The notes under the pieces: generated by a model
Told to the model about the DNA's origin: nothing
The model's input: only the letters and a program-made list of their open reading frames with translations
Databases searched by the model: none
Shown: positions 15,145 through 23,501 of the stretch, in pieces
Position numbering within the stretch: position 1 is the stretch's first letter
Layout of the letters: each line of letters opens with the position of its first letter
Assembly: GCA_029939945.1 (NCBI GenBank)
Contig: JAOZRX010000018.1
Coordinates: forward strand, 1-32,239
DNA length: 32,239 nucleotides
Direction of reading: 5' to 3'
Origin: Candidatus Izemoplasma sp.
Lineage (GTDB): Bacteria; Bacillota_I; Bacilli_A; Izemoplasmatales; Izemoplasmataceae
Position numbers and translations under genes: made by a program

Positions 15145-15984
15145 CTATTCTTGAGTGATAGCTAGTTTCTTTAAATCATAAGTTTCTATTTCAAGTAATT
15201 CTTCAAGAGTATAAGGTTTAATACCATCTTCTTGCGTTTGAACTCTAACTGATTTATCAATAATATTTACAGCAACCACTTTTCCTCTTCCATCAATAGT
15301 TTTAACAAATGAATGAATTTTCGGAAGTTCTCTTCTGTGTTCTTTATATGTTTCATCTTCATAACGAATACAACATAAAAGTTTACCGCATAATCCTGAT
15401 ATATTGACAGGATTAAGTGATAAATTTTGATTTTTTGCCATCTTAATTGATACTGTATCAAAATCACCTAAAAACGTATTACAACAAAGCAAGTATCCAC
15501 AAGGTCCGATTCCACCAAGAAACTTGGCTCCATCTCTCGTTCCTACTTGTCTTAACTCAATTCTTACCTTGAATTCATTAGCTAAATCTTTAACTAACTC
15601 TCTAAAATCAACGCGTCCTTCTGCGTTGAAATAAATAATTAATTTTGTTCTATCTAATGTGTATTCACACCCAAGTAATTTCATATCAAGTTTATTGTTC
15701 TTAATATGTATAGATACTTTTTTCAAAGCTCCAGGGATATCATTTTGATTTCTTGTGTGTTTTGAAATATCCTCATTTGTTGCTTTTCTAAGAACTGGTT
15801 TCAGTGTTGAAATAACCTCAGAGTCCTCAATATATTTAACACCCTCAATTACTTCACCTAGTTCAATACCTCTTACTGTTTCAACTACTACTTTATCATG
15901 TAATAAAACATCAAGTCCTGCTGGGTCAAAATAATATTTTTTTCCAACAGCTTTAAACCTGATGCCAATAACTGTGTTAGCCAT
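15145..15984 (-). CDS. ricT: RicT/YaaT, PSP1-domain iron-sulfur protein
   Basis: 279 residues. The PSP1 domain covers about 60-145 (VSIHIKNNKLDMKLLGCEYTLDRTKLIIYF). The following cysteine-rich part has GGIGPCGYLLCCNTFL and ISGLCGKLLCCIRYEDE, the two CGxLLCC clusters that bind Fe-S clusters in the Bacillus RicA-RicF-RicT complex. In Bacillus this complex works with RNase Y on mRNA processing and affects sporulation and competence. RicA and RicF are not in the window. It follows holB by 4 bases, the ancestral order. Confidence 0.93.
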   Translation of the reverse strand: MANTVIGIRFKAVGKKYYFDPAGLDVLLHDKVVVETVRGIELGEVIEGVKYIEDSEVISTLKPVLRKATNEDISKHTRNQNDIPGALKKVSIHIKNNKLDMKLLGCEYTLDRTKLIIYFNAEGRVDFRELVKDLANEFKVRIELRQVGTRDGAKFLGGIGPCGYLLCCNTFLGDFDTVSIKMAKNQNLSLNPVNISGLCGKLLCCIRYEDETYKEHRRELPKIHSFVKTIDGRGKVVAVNIIDKSVRVQTQEDGIKPYTLEELLEIETYDLKKLAITQE

Positions 15985-15988
15985 GATG

Positions 15989-16969
15989 TTACCTTCTTTC
16001 TAAACTTAGCAATAAATTATCGTATGCTAGCCTCTCGTTAATATAGGAATTAAGCCTTGATTTTAGACGCAACATTTTTTCTAGTTCTTCTATCAGTCTG
16101 TTTTTAGTTTTGTTACTTGAGATAATATTTAATGTATCGATTTCATCTTTGAAAACTATATTTGTCATATCGTTAATTTTATAGTTAATTATATCTTTCT
16201 GATAAATAATTAATAAAGATAAGAATAAATTACTTAATAACTTATCTTGATATATTATACTACTATTTTCTTCAAAGTAAATGATTATTGATTCATCATT
16301 ACTAGCTATAAGATTATTTATTTCTTTTATTAAATCCAAAATTTCTAAAAAATACTCATTATTTACGATATCAATCGCTTCAGTAATTGAATTAGTTAAA
16401 TTAGATGCAATTCTTGAAACTGAGGAAGGATATCCCGATTCAACTAAGTCTCCTTCAATGATTGCATTATTTAGTGATGAAAACTGAACAACTTGAGACC
16501 TAGAAATGATTGTTGGTAATATTTTATTTATGTTATCAGATGTTAAAATAGCGTAAGTTCCAGGATAAGGTTCTTCTAAGAACTTTAAAAGTGAATTTGC
16601 GGCATTAACATTAATCGTTTCAATATTTTTAATAATATAAATCTTTGGACCTGGTTCAATTCTTGTTTTAGAAAATTCTTTTTGTAAATCAATTATTTGT
16701 TGTTTTCTAATTGAATTTTTAATGGGTTCTATTACATAAACATTTGGATGTGTTTTATTAATTATTCGACGACAATTATGACATTTTTGGCAAGGAATCT
16801 CTTCCCCCGTACAAAGCAGCATTTGAGCAAAATACAGAGCTGTTTCGTACTTGTAAGTTCCTCTTTCTCCTTCAAATAAATAGGCATGAGAAAGGCGGTC
16901 TTTTTTAAGACTGTTTTCAAGTAATTGAACAACTTTTGGTTGTGTTGTTTTTATTTTATCAAAAGCCAT
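15989..16969 (-). CDS. holB: DNA polymerase III delta' subunit
   Basis: 326 residues. AAA+ clamp-loader start LSHAYLFEGERG, with a decayed P-loop (GERGTYKYETA keeps Lys but lacks GKT/S), as expected for the non-hydrolysing delta'. The zinc module is CTGEEIPCQKCHNC. The sensor/Arg-finger region is ILPTIISRSQVV. The C-terminal third is a diverged helical collar. It loads the beta clamp at the fork together with delta and tau. Ribosome binding site AAGGTGG. It lies 9 bases after tmk. Confidence 0.93.
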   Translation of the reverse strand: MAFDKIKTTQPKVVQLLENSLKKDRLSHAYLFEGERGTYKYETALYFAQMLLCTGEEIPCQKCHNCRRIINKTHPNVYVIEPIKNSIRKQQIIDLQKEFSKTRIEPGPKIYIIKNIETINVNAANSLLKFLEEPYPGTYAILTSDNINKILPTIISRSQVVQFSSLNNAIIEGDLVESGYPSSVSRIASNLTNSITEAIDIVNNEYFLEILDLIKEINNLIASNDESIIIYFEENSSIIYQDKLLSNLFLSLLIIYQKDIINYKINDMTNIVFKDEIDTLNIISSNKTKNRLIEELEKMLRLKSRLNSYINERLAYDNLLLSLERR

Positions 16970-16978
16970 AATACCACC

Positions 16979-17599
16979 TTATAAAATATTCTTAATTATT
17001 TTTATTGTATCATCGATTACTTTCTCGATAGGTTGTGTTCCATCTACTAATTTAAATCTATTAATATATTTTTTTGCAATAATCATATATCCTTCATATA
17101 CTTTTTCATGGAATTTTAAACTTTCTAAATCTAAACGATCTATTTTTCTTGAATTTGAAAATACACGTTTCAGTCCAACACTTGGAGGAACATCAATAAA
17201 TATAGTTAATTCAGGTAATTGATCTCCAATTGCAAATTTATTTATTTCATATACTTTATCAATGCCGAGTTCTCTAGCATGTCCTTGATAAGCTAAACTA
17301 GAATCAATAAAGCGATCACATAAAATGATTTTATTATCTTCTAATGCAGGTAATATCTTCTCATTAAAGTGTTGGCTTCTTGATGCAGCAAAAAGAAGTG
17401 CTTCAGCGTGAGCATCCATTTCGGTGTTATCAATATCTAAAATAATACTTCTTATGTCTTCAGCAATTTTTATTCCGCCTGGTTCTCTTGTTGTTAAAAT
17501 GCTATATCCCTCTTCAGTTAAGAATTTTTCTACACCAATAATAACTGATGTTTTCCCAGAACCTTCAGGACCTTCAAATGTAATAAATTTTCCGTTCAA
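16979..17599 (-). CDS. tmk: Thymidylate kinase
   Basis: 206 residues. P-loop FEGPEGSGKTS (about 7-17), the DR(F/Y) motif CDRFIDSSLAYQG, and a lid-like region after FIDVPPSVGLKRV. It phosphorylates dTMP to dTDP for DNA synthesis. The start is probably TTG at 17597-17599 (MNGKFITFEG...), 8 bases after GAGGAG. The upstream in-frame GTG at 17606-17608 lies against the ribosome binding site. It heads the tmk-holB-ricT-methyltransferase-rsmI operon and diverges from the ABC transporter genes. Confidence 0.95.
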   Translation of the reverse strand: MNGKFITFEGPEGSGKTSVIIGVEKFLTEEGYSILTTREPGGIKIAEDIRSIILDIDNTEMDAHAEALLFAASRSQHFNEKILPALEDNKIILCDRFIDSSLAYQGHARELGIDKVYEINKFAIGDQLPELTIFIDVPPSVGLKRVFSNSRKIDRLDLESLKFHEKVYEGYMIIAKKYINRFKLVDGTQPIEKVIDDTIKIIKNIL

Positions 17600-17634
17600 A
17601 ATAAACACTCCTCTTCTTTGATAATAATTATCTC

Positions 17635-17652
17635 ATATTTTTATAAAAATAT
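17635..17652. repeat. 18-base perfect palindrome in the tmk/ABC divergent region
   Basis: ATATTTTTATAAAAATAT reads identically on both strands and lies between the divergent tmk and ABC transporter starts. It could be an operator, but the composition is purely A and T. It matches no Zur or MntR consensus I know. Confidence 0.35.
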
Positions 17653-17684
17653 AAATATCATTTTAATATAAATATCTAATACTG

Positions 17685-17693
17685 TGATATAAT
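17685..17693 (+). promoter_or_regulatory. Extended -10 promoter of the ABC transporter genes
   Basis: TGATATAAT (TGN plus consensus -10), no convincing -35. It lies about 33 bases before the ATG. Confidence 0.5.
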
Positions 17694-17725
17694 TATATTA
17701 GAAACTTGGAAAGGTTTGGTCTATT

Positions 17726-18382
17726 ATGAGAGTTACTGTTACTAATTTAACGTTTGGCTATGATTATCGTACTGTTTTAAAAGATATTTCTTTTAAATTA
17801 AATTCAGGCGATTTTTTAGCTGTGGTTGGAAATAATGGTAGCGGTAAGTCTACTTTAATAAAATGCATCTTAGGAATCAACAAAATTCCTCCTAAGAGAA
17901 TTTTTCTAGATGATGTTGATATTACTGAATATAAAAATTTCAGAAACATTGGGTATGTCCCTCAAAAATTTGATGATTTCAACTATGAGTTCCCAATTAC
18001 GGTAAATGAAATATTACAAGTATCTAGATATAATAAGATAACTGAAGATGAGAAACTAGAATTACTTGACAAAATAGGAATATTAGAGCTTCAAAATGAA
18101 AATATTAATGAACTTAGTGGTGGAGAATTACAGAGAGTTTTTATTGTTAGGAGTTTAATGAACAACCCTAAATTGTTAATTCTTGATGAACCTACTGCTG
18201 GTGTTGATAAAGAAAATGTGGAAGGATTTTATAAAACTGTTAATGAGCTTAATAAAGAGGGTATTACTATCATGTTAATTACCCATAATATAAATGAATC
18301 AAAAGCTAATTTTACACATTTGCTTTCAATTCATAATGGAGAAGCAAATTTGAAGGAAGTTAAAAGGGGGGATGAAGATTGA
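17726..18382 (+). CDS. Zn/Mn-type ABC transporter ATP-binding protein
   Basis: 218 residues, a compact ABC ATPase. Walker A GNNGSGKST (about 36-44), Q-loop YVPQKF, signature LSGGELQR, Walker B LLILDEPTAGVD and the switch His in LITHNIN. Similar in form to ZnuC/MntB/ZurA of metal ABC importers. It overlaps the permease gene by 4 bases. No Zur, MntR or Fur box is recognised upstream. The metal is inferred from the partner's family only. Confidence 0.88.
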   Translation: MRVTVTNLTFGYDYRTVLKDISFKLNSGDFLAVVGNNGSGKSTLIKCILGINKIPPKRIFLDDVDITEYKNFRNIGYVPQKFDDFNYEFPITVNEILQVSRYNKITEDEKLELLDKIGILELQNENINELSGGELQRVFIVRSLMNNPKLLILDEPTAGVDKENVEGFYKTVNELNKEGITIMLITHNINESKANFTHLLSIHNGEANLKEVKRGDED

Positions 18383-19275
18383 TTATTTTAGCAACAAATG
18401 AACCGTTTATCTTTGCCCTGTTTGAATATTCGTTTTTAAGATATGCTTTGATTACTGGAATTATTATGGGATTTATAACTCCCTTAATTGGATCATTTGT
18501 AGTAATAAGACGTTTAAGTTTTATTGCCGATACCTTATCACATTTTAGTTTGGCAGGATTATCAATTGGATTATTTTTAATTAATATTATTGGAATGACC
18601 TTTATTAGTGATCCACTATATTTAGCAATGATTTTCAGTGTTATTGGTGCACTTTTTATTGAAATACTTCGTGGTTACTACCAGAACTATAAAGAAATAT
18701 CAATGCCAATTGTTATGAGTTTAGGAACTGCATTAAGTGCATTGTTTATTTCACTTAGCGGTGGATTTAATAGTAGTATTTACAATTATCTATTTGGAAG
18801 CATCTTAACTGTTGGTAATGATTATTTATTATTAATGAGTGTGACTGGAATAGTTCTTATATTATTAATTGTAGTATTCTACAAAGAAATGGTAATAATT
18901 AGTTTTGATGAACAATATGCTAAACTACTCGGAATTAAGATTGGACGTTTCCAATTTGTCTCTACTTTAATTCTTGGTGTGGTAGTTTCATTATCCATCG
19001 CAACTGTTGGAGTATTATTAGTTTCTTCTTTAATGATTATTCCTGTAGCTGCAGCTATGAAAGTCGGTAAAAGCTTCAAAAACACAGTCGGAATAGCAAT
19101 ATTTTTTAGTGAAATTTCAGTTATTGGTGGGTTATGGCTGTCTTATGAATTAGATATAGCATCAGGAGCAACAATTGTATTAATTAATATTTTGATTTTA
19201 GTATTAGTTGGTCTTTTCAAAAAATTCTTTATTAGTAAAAGGCTTAAAAAAACACAATCAGAAATTACAATATAA
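18379..19275 (+). CDS. Zn/Mn-type ABC transporter permease (ABC-3 family)
   Basis: 298 residues with about eight hydrophobic helices. Typical ABC-3 features: PLIGSFVVIRRLSFIADTLSHFSLAG near the N-terminus (the coupling region of ZnuB/MntC), EQYAKLLGI in the second half, and the SSLMIIPVAAAM helix. It starts with TTG (18379-18381) 7 bases after a GGGGGG run, inside the ATPase stop codon region (TTGA overlap). No periplasmic-type metal-binding lipoprotein gene follows, so the transporter is incomplete here. A strong terminator comes right after. Confidence 0.88.
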   Translation: MIILATNEPFIFALFEYSFLRYALITGIIMGFITPLIGSFVVIRRLSFIADTLSHFSLAGLSIGLFLINIIGMTFISDPLYLAMIFSVIGALFIEILRGYYQNYKEISMPIVMSLGTALSALFISLSGGFNSSIYNYLFGSILTVGNDYLLLMSVTGIVLILLIVVFYKEMVIISFDEQYAKLLGIKIGRFQFVSTLILGVVVSLSIATVGVLLVSSLMIIPVAAAMKVGKSFKNTVGIAIFFSEISVIGGLWLSYELDIASGATIVLINILILVLVGLFKKFFISKRLKKTQSEITI

Positions 19276-19310
19276 TAAAAATGAAATAGTTAACTATTTC
19301 ATTTTTATTT
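19274..19310 (+). terminator. Terminator after the ABC permease gene
   Basis: A perfect inverted repeat with 18-base arms (19274-19291 and 19292-19309), ending in T-rich sequence on the plus strand. Being symmetrical it could also act on the minus strand. Confidence 0.85.
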
Positions 19311-19512
19311 CATCCCTAATTAATACATTCCTCTACTCAATCCGAAGAGAGAATTGTATTTCCCTACATAATTATTATATACTTATATCATTCATAGCAA
19401 AAGGACATATTTGTCCATAACTTGATTAATTATCGCGAAAACTGTCAAGTAAAATTATACTAATTAATATTTTTATATATTATGTTGATATATTAATAAA
19501 TGAGGTGAAAAA

Positions 19513-20628
19513 ATGGAAAATTTAATAAAGTATCGAAGAGACCTTCATCAAATTCCTGAAATTGGAAGAAAAGAATTTAAAACTCAAGAATACTTACTTA
19601 ATACATTAAAATCAATGGGGCTTAATCCTGTGATTATTTTTAATACTGGTGTCTATGTATTTTTAGATTATGGAAATAAAGAAACAACAATGTTTCGTTC
19701 TGATATTGATGCTTTAAAAATAGAAGAAAAGAATGATATTGATTTTCTTTCAACTCGTAATGGATTTATGCATGCTTGTGGACATGACGGCCATATGTCA
19801 ATGTTACTTGGGTTTGCAGATTACTTAAAGGATAAAACTCATTTTAATCGTAATATTCTATTATTGTTTCAGCCAGCTGAAGAAGGTCCTGGAGGAGCGA
19901 AAGAAATTGTAAAAACGGGATTATTAGAAAAACTAAAAGTTACAGAAGTATATGGAATCCATTTATTCCCGAATTATGAAGAAGGCAAATTGATTTCAAA
20001 AAGTGGTTACTTAATGGGAAGCATTACAGTAATAGACATTGAAATTATTGGTGAAAGCGCTCATGTAGCAATGAAAAAGGAAGGAATTGATGCGTTATAT
20101 TATGGTTCTTTATTTTACGTAAACCTAATGGATTTATTAAAAACTAAAATAAAAGATGAGAATTATATTCTTAAATTCGGAAATATGACGTCAGGTTCTG
20201 CTAGAAACATTGTATCAAACCATACATTATTTGAAGGATCACTAAGAACTTTAGATGAGAAAACTAGATTACTAGTTCTAAATATAATTGATGAATTAAG
20301 CATTAAATATAATAATGAATACGGTGTTAAAATCAATGTGTTAAAAGAATTTCTGTATCCCTCAGTAAACAATGATGTCTCTGTATACAAACGCTTTAGA
20401 ACGCTAATTAAAGAGGATTTTGAGCTAATTGAATTAAAAGAGCCATTAATGGTTAGTGAAGATTTCTCATTTTACCAACAAGTATCAAAAGGAGTCTTTT
20501 ATTTCCTTGGAACAAAAAACGAGAAACTAGGATTTACTCATTCACTTCATAATGATCAATTTAATTTCAATGAAGAAGTATTAAAAGTAGGAGTTAAAAC
20601 TTATATAAAACTAATTAATAGTTACTAA
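19513..20628 (+). CDS. M20D-family amidohydrolase (N-acetyldiaminopimelate deacetylase/aminoacylase-like)
   Basis: 371 residues. Dinuclear metal site: HACGHDGH (87-94), the catalytic EEGPGG, GIHLFP, and the late His in GFTHSLHNDQ. The lid domain spans about residues 170-285. It resembles Bacillus YkuR/DapL (RRDLHQIPEIG..EFKTQ, FQPAEEGPGGA), which deacetylates N-acetyl-diaminopimelate for lysine and wall synthesis. The same fold also serves general aminoacylases and peptide deacetylases. No other dap gene is near, so the substrate stays open. The ATG follows TGAGGTGA. It stands alone between terminators. Confidence 0.85.
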   Translation: MENLIKYRRDLHQIPEIGRKEFKTQEYLLNTLKSMGLNPVIIFNTGVYVFLDYGNKETTMFRSDIDALKIEEKNDIDFLSTRNGFMHACGHDGHMSMLLGFADYLKDKTHFNRNILLLFQPAEEGPGGAKEIVKTGLLEKLKVTEVYGIHLFPNYEEGKLISKSGYLMGSITVIDIEIIGESAHVAMKKEGIDALYYGSLFYVNLMDLLKTKIKDENYILKFGNMTSGSARNIVSNHTLFEGSLRTLDEKTRLLVLNIIDELSIKYNNEYGVKINVLKEFLYPSVNNDVSVYKRFRTLIKEDFELIELKEPLMVSEDFSFYQQVSKGVFYFLGTKNEKLGFTHSLHNDQFNFNEEVLKVGVKTYIKLINSY

Positions 20629-20653
20629 AAGGTACTTATTTCAGTACCTTTTT
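20627..20653 (+). terminator. Terminator after the M20 gene
   Basis: AAAAGGTACT, loop of six, AGTACCTTTT plus T. Confidence 0.9.
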
Positions 20654-20674
20654 CAAATATTACAGTATTTCATT

Positions 20675-20702
20675 TTGTAAATCTTTTTTTGTATTTTATA
20701 AT
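20675..20702 (+). promoter_or_regulatory. Promoter of the DUF1971 gene
   Basis: TTGTAA (20675-20680), a 16-base spacer, TATAAT (20697-20702). Confidence 0.6.
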
Positions 20703-20730
20703 ATTTATATATAATATACGGAGGTAAACT

Positions 20731-21078
20731 ATGAGATATCAAAACGAGATGTTACCAAAAGGATTGAGTAAAATTAGCGAAACAAAAGTAATGAATCAAG
20801 ATAGTGTATTAGATGCATTATTAGTTAAACATATGGCACCGAAAAATAAATGGGCATATTTAGTAGTAATTAGTGGGTCATGTAATTTCATATGGATTAA
20901 CAATCCAGATGATATTATGATTGCTGATACTGATCACCCTATCATCATTACACCTGAAAGATTTCACCAAGTAATAATCACTGGTGATATAACATTTAAA
21001 CTTGAGTTTTATATGTATGATAAAGATTTAGCTTATGAGTTAGATAACACAGCTATAAGACCTGGATTTGACTATTAA
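20731..21078 (+). CDS. DUF1971 (TehB-like N-terminal, cupin-like) protein
   Basis: 115 residues. The pattern H.AP...WAYLVVISGSCNFIW (about 35-55), PIIITPERFHQVIIT (about 70-84) and FKLEFY fits DUF1971, a small beta-barrel found alone or fused to the tellurite-resistance methyltransferase TehB. The conserved PE..H stretch could form part of a ligand or metal site. There is no methyltransferase domain and none next door. Function is unknown. It has its own promoter, a GGAGG ribosome binding site, and a shared terminator. Confidence 0.82.
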   Translation: MRYQNEMLPKGLSKISETKVMNQDSVLDALLVKHMAPKNKWAYLVVISGSCNFIWINNPDDIMIADTDHPIIITPERFHQVIITGDITFKLEFYMYDKDLAYELDNTAIRPGFDY

Positions 21079-21109
21079 AAAAGGACTGGAAAAAAAATCA
21101 GTCCTTTTT
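21078..21109. terminator. Bidirectional terminator between the DUF1971 and Xaa-Pro peptidase genes
   Basis: AAAAAGGACTG, A-rich loop of ten, CAGTCCTTTTT. Both strands end in T runs, so it serves the convergent genes on either side. It overlaps the 3' end of the peptidase gene. Confidence 0.9.
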
Positions 21110-22174
21110 AATTGTAATTAATTCTTTTGGAAATTCATTCAATATAGTACATCCATCTTTTGTAAGAATTACATCATCTTCAATTCTAACTCCACCCAAT
21201 CCTGATATATATATTCCAGGTTCAATTGTGACACATGCTCCAACCTCGAGTTTCTTAAGATTTGCTTGAGATACTCTTGGTCCTTCATGAACATCTAACC
21301 CAAGACCATGTCCAGTACCATGCTTAAAGTATTCTCCGAACCCAGCCTTTGTAATATAATCTCTACAAACACTATCTAATTCTTTTCCAGAAATCCCAGC
21401 AACTGCTGCTTCTACTCCTCTTTTTTGAGCTTCCATAACAATGCTATATATGTTTTTTAATTCTTGTGATACTTCTCCCATTGCCACAGTTCTTGTCATA
21501 TCAGAACTGTATCCTTTATAAAAACATCCAATGTCAAGTGTTACTAATTCTCCCTCTTGAATGATTTTATCGCTTGCCATTCCGTGAGGCATAGCACCTC
21601 TAACTCCACTTGCTACTATAAATCTTTCCCAAGTTGAATCGGCACCTAACTCAATCATTTTATTTTTCAATAATACTTCGATATCTCTTTCAACCATCCC
21701 GGGTTGAATAATATCTAAAACATACTCTAAAGCCTGATCAGTAATCTGACATGCTTTTTTCATTAATTTTATTTCATCTTCAGTTTTAGATATACGAAGA
21801 CTTTCAATAACATTATCCATTGGATAAAGATCACAATCTAATTTACTATATAGTTCAAAATCATTATATCTAATTTTTTTATCAAAACCAATTTTTGCAA
21901 TATTCTCAATCTTAATAACCTTATTAATTGCTTCTATTATAGAACCTTCTATTTCGATAAAAGTAAAGTCAGGTACTTCTTTCTTAACTTGATCTCTATA
22001 TCTAAAATCAGACAAAAAATACTGATAATTTTCACCAATTACTGCGAATCCATAAGATCCAGTATATCTTGTAATATAATATAGATTTTTTGCTGCTTGT
22101 GGATTTTCTAATCCAGATAACAAAATAGCGTCAAATTCACTATTTCTAATAATTTGTCTTAATTTTTCCAGCAT
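21098..22174 (-). CDS. M24B metallopeptidase (Xaa-Pro aminopeptidase/dipeptidase)
   Basis: 358 residues. The N-terminal creatinase-like domain (about 1-125) is followed by the pita-bread catalytic domain with metal ligands Asp in TLDIGCFYKGYSSDMTRT (two), His in HGTGHGLGLDVHEG, Glu in TIEPGIYI and Glu in GGVRIEDDV. It removes N-terminal residues preceding proline or cleaves Xaa-Pro dipeptides in the cytosol. AGGAGG precedes the ATG by a short spacer, and it follows the dehydrogenase gene by 10 bases, so the two probably share a transcript. Confidence 0.94.
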   Translation of the reverse strand: MLEKLRQIIRNSEFDAILLSGLENPQAAKNLYYITRYTGSYGFAVIGENYQYFLSDFRYRDQVKKEVPDFTFIEIEGSIIEAINKVIKIENIAKIGFDKKIRYNDFELYSKLDCDLYPMDNVIESLRISKTEDEIKLMKKACQITDQALEYVLDIIQPGMVERDIEVLLKNKMIELGADSTWERFIVASGVRGAMPHGMASDKIIQEGELVTLDIGCFYKGYSSDMTRTVAMGEVSQELKNIYSIVMEAQKRGVEAAVAGISGKELDSVCRDYITKAGFGEYFKHGTGHGLGLDVHEGPRVSQANLKKLEVGACVTIEPGIYISGLGGVRIEDDVILTKDGCTILNEFPKELITIKKD

Positions 22175-22184
22175 ATTTTCCCTC

Positions 22185-23345
22185 CTACTTTGAAAACATT
22201 AAAATATGTTTTACATCTTCTTTAGTTAGTTTTACAAATTTACCAAGTGTTTCACCTTTGACAGATTTTTCTGCTATAAGATCAAAATCAGGATCAATGA
22301 TTCCAATATCTTTTAGTCTTAATGGCATCCCTAGTGTTCTATAGAAATTAAACACTTCTGATATTCCTCTTTTAGCAACATAAGCCTTATTTTCTTCAGG
22401 TTCTATTCCCCATACATTAACTGCGAATTCATAGAATTTTTCAGTATTTTCTTCACTTAATATGTGTTTCATCCAGTGTGGAACTAAAATAGAAAGACCA
22501 TCTCCGTGAGCAATATCATAATAAGCACTTAATACATGTTCTGTTATATGGTTAAATCCTTCAAAATCTTTAGAAAAACCTGTTAATCCATTTAAAGCTA
22601 AAGTACTTGAAAACATTAAATTTGCTCTTGCTTCATAGTTTTCCGGTTCATTTAAAGCGATTGGACCATAGTGAATTACAGTTTTCATTATTGCTTCACA
22701 TATTCTATCATTTAAATATGATTTTTCGTTACTAAAATAAAATTCATATACATGTGTTAGTGTATCAACAATTCCACATCCAGTTTGATGTTTTGATACT
22801 GTATAAGTAACAGTAGGATCTAATATTGAAAATTTAGGGTTAGTATAAGGTGATCCCCAACCATTCTTCTCATTTGTTTCAAAATTAGTAATAACACTAC
22901 CCGAGTTCATTTCAGAACCAGTTGCTGCAAGTGTTAAAATTGAAGCAATTGGTAATGCTCCTTTTGATTCTACCTTATATGAATAAAAATCCCAAGGATC
23001 TCCATCATATAAAGCCGCAGATGCAATTCCTTTAGAAGCATCAATAACGCTACCTCCACCAACACCTAATACTAAATCAATATTATGTTTTTTACATAAA
23101 TCAGCACCTTCTCTAACTGATTCAATACGGGGATTTGGATCAATTCCTCCAAGCTCAAAGATATTGATATCTTCTTCTTCTAACAATTTAATAACTCGAT
23201 CATATAAGCCAGTTTTTTTAATACTACTTTTTCCATAAACTAATAAAATATTCTTTCCAAATTCTTTTGAAAGTTTTCCAATTTTATTAATTTCGTCTTT
23301 GCCAAAATATATTTTAGTACTGTTATAGAAATAGAAATTTTTCAT
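22185..23345 (-). CDS. Iron-containing alcohol dehydrogenase (butanol dehydrogenase/YugJ type)
   Basis: 386 residues, group III alcohol dehydrogenase. The N-terminal nucleotide domain has FYNSTKIYFGKDE and VLGVGGGSVIDASKGIA (GGGSxxD for NAD(P)). Metal ligands are Asp and His in VDTLTHVYE, and two His in the GFNHITEHVLSAYYDIAHGDGL segment. It interconverts aldehydes or ketones with alcohols to recycle NAD(P)H in fermentation; the substrate cannot be told. The start is ATG at 23343-23345 after GAGAGGTGA. It diverges from tldD. Confidence 0.92.
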   Translation of the reverse strand: MKNFYFYNSTKIYFGKDEINKIGKLSKEFGKNILLVYGKSSIKKTGLYDRVIKLLEEEDINIFELGGIDPNPRIESVREGADLCKKHNIDLVLGVGGGSVIDASKGIASAALYDGDPWDFYSYKVESKGALPIASILTLAATGSEMNSGSVITNFETNEKNGWGSPYTNPKFSILDPTVTYTVSKHQTGCGIVDTLTHVYEFYFSNEKSYLNDRICEAIMKTVIHYGPIALNEPENYEARANLMFSSTLALNGLTGFSKDFEGFNHITEHVLSAYYDIAHGDGLSILVPHWMKHILSEENTEKFYEFAVNVWGIEPEENKAYVAKRGISEVFNFYRTLGMPLRLKDIGIIDPDFDLIAEKSVKGETLGKFVKLTKEDVKHILMFSK

Positions 23346-23365
23346 AATTATCACCTCTCAAAATA

Positions 23366-23374
23366 AGTATAACA
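23366..23374 (-). promoter_or_regulatory. Extended -10 promoter of the alcohol dehydrogenase gene
   Basis: TGTTATACT (TGN plus TATACT) about 20 bases before the start codon, without a convincing -35. Confidence 0.45.
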
Positions 23375-23451
23375 TTTATTCATATAATATATCATCACAA
23401 TTACATCTTTTTTTTGTTGTTAATAATGACAAAAAATAATGCTCCTGCTCA

Positions 23452-23480
23452 TTGCACAACCCAATCATATAATATATACT
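23452..23480 (+). promoter_or_regulatory. Promoter of tldD-tldE
   Basis: TTGCAC (23452-23457), a 17-base spacer, TATACT (23475-23480). Confidence 0.65.
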
Positions 23481-23487
23481 ATATGAT
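23464..23487. promoter_or_regulatory. Inverted repeat over the tldD -10 (possible operator)
   Basis: Arms ATCATATA and TATATGAT with an eight-base spacer cover the -10 element. The 13-base string TCATATAATATAT within it occurs again at 23380-23392, near the divergent dehydrogenase promoter. Confidence 0.4.
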
Positions 23488-23501
23488 AGTGAGGTGAAAT
23501 T

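Noticed and set aside
15267-15467. Second minus-strand frame inside ricT
   Set aside because: Lies within the conserved Fe-S part of RicT in another frame with no ribosome binding site.
19311-19512. Regulatory RNA upstream of the M20 gene
   Set aside because: Only a small GGACA-TATT-TGTCC hairpin (about 19403-19416) and a weak CTGTCA-17-TAATAT promoter candidate (19442-19470); nothing resembling a riboswitch core.
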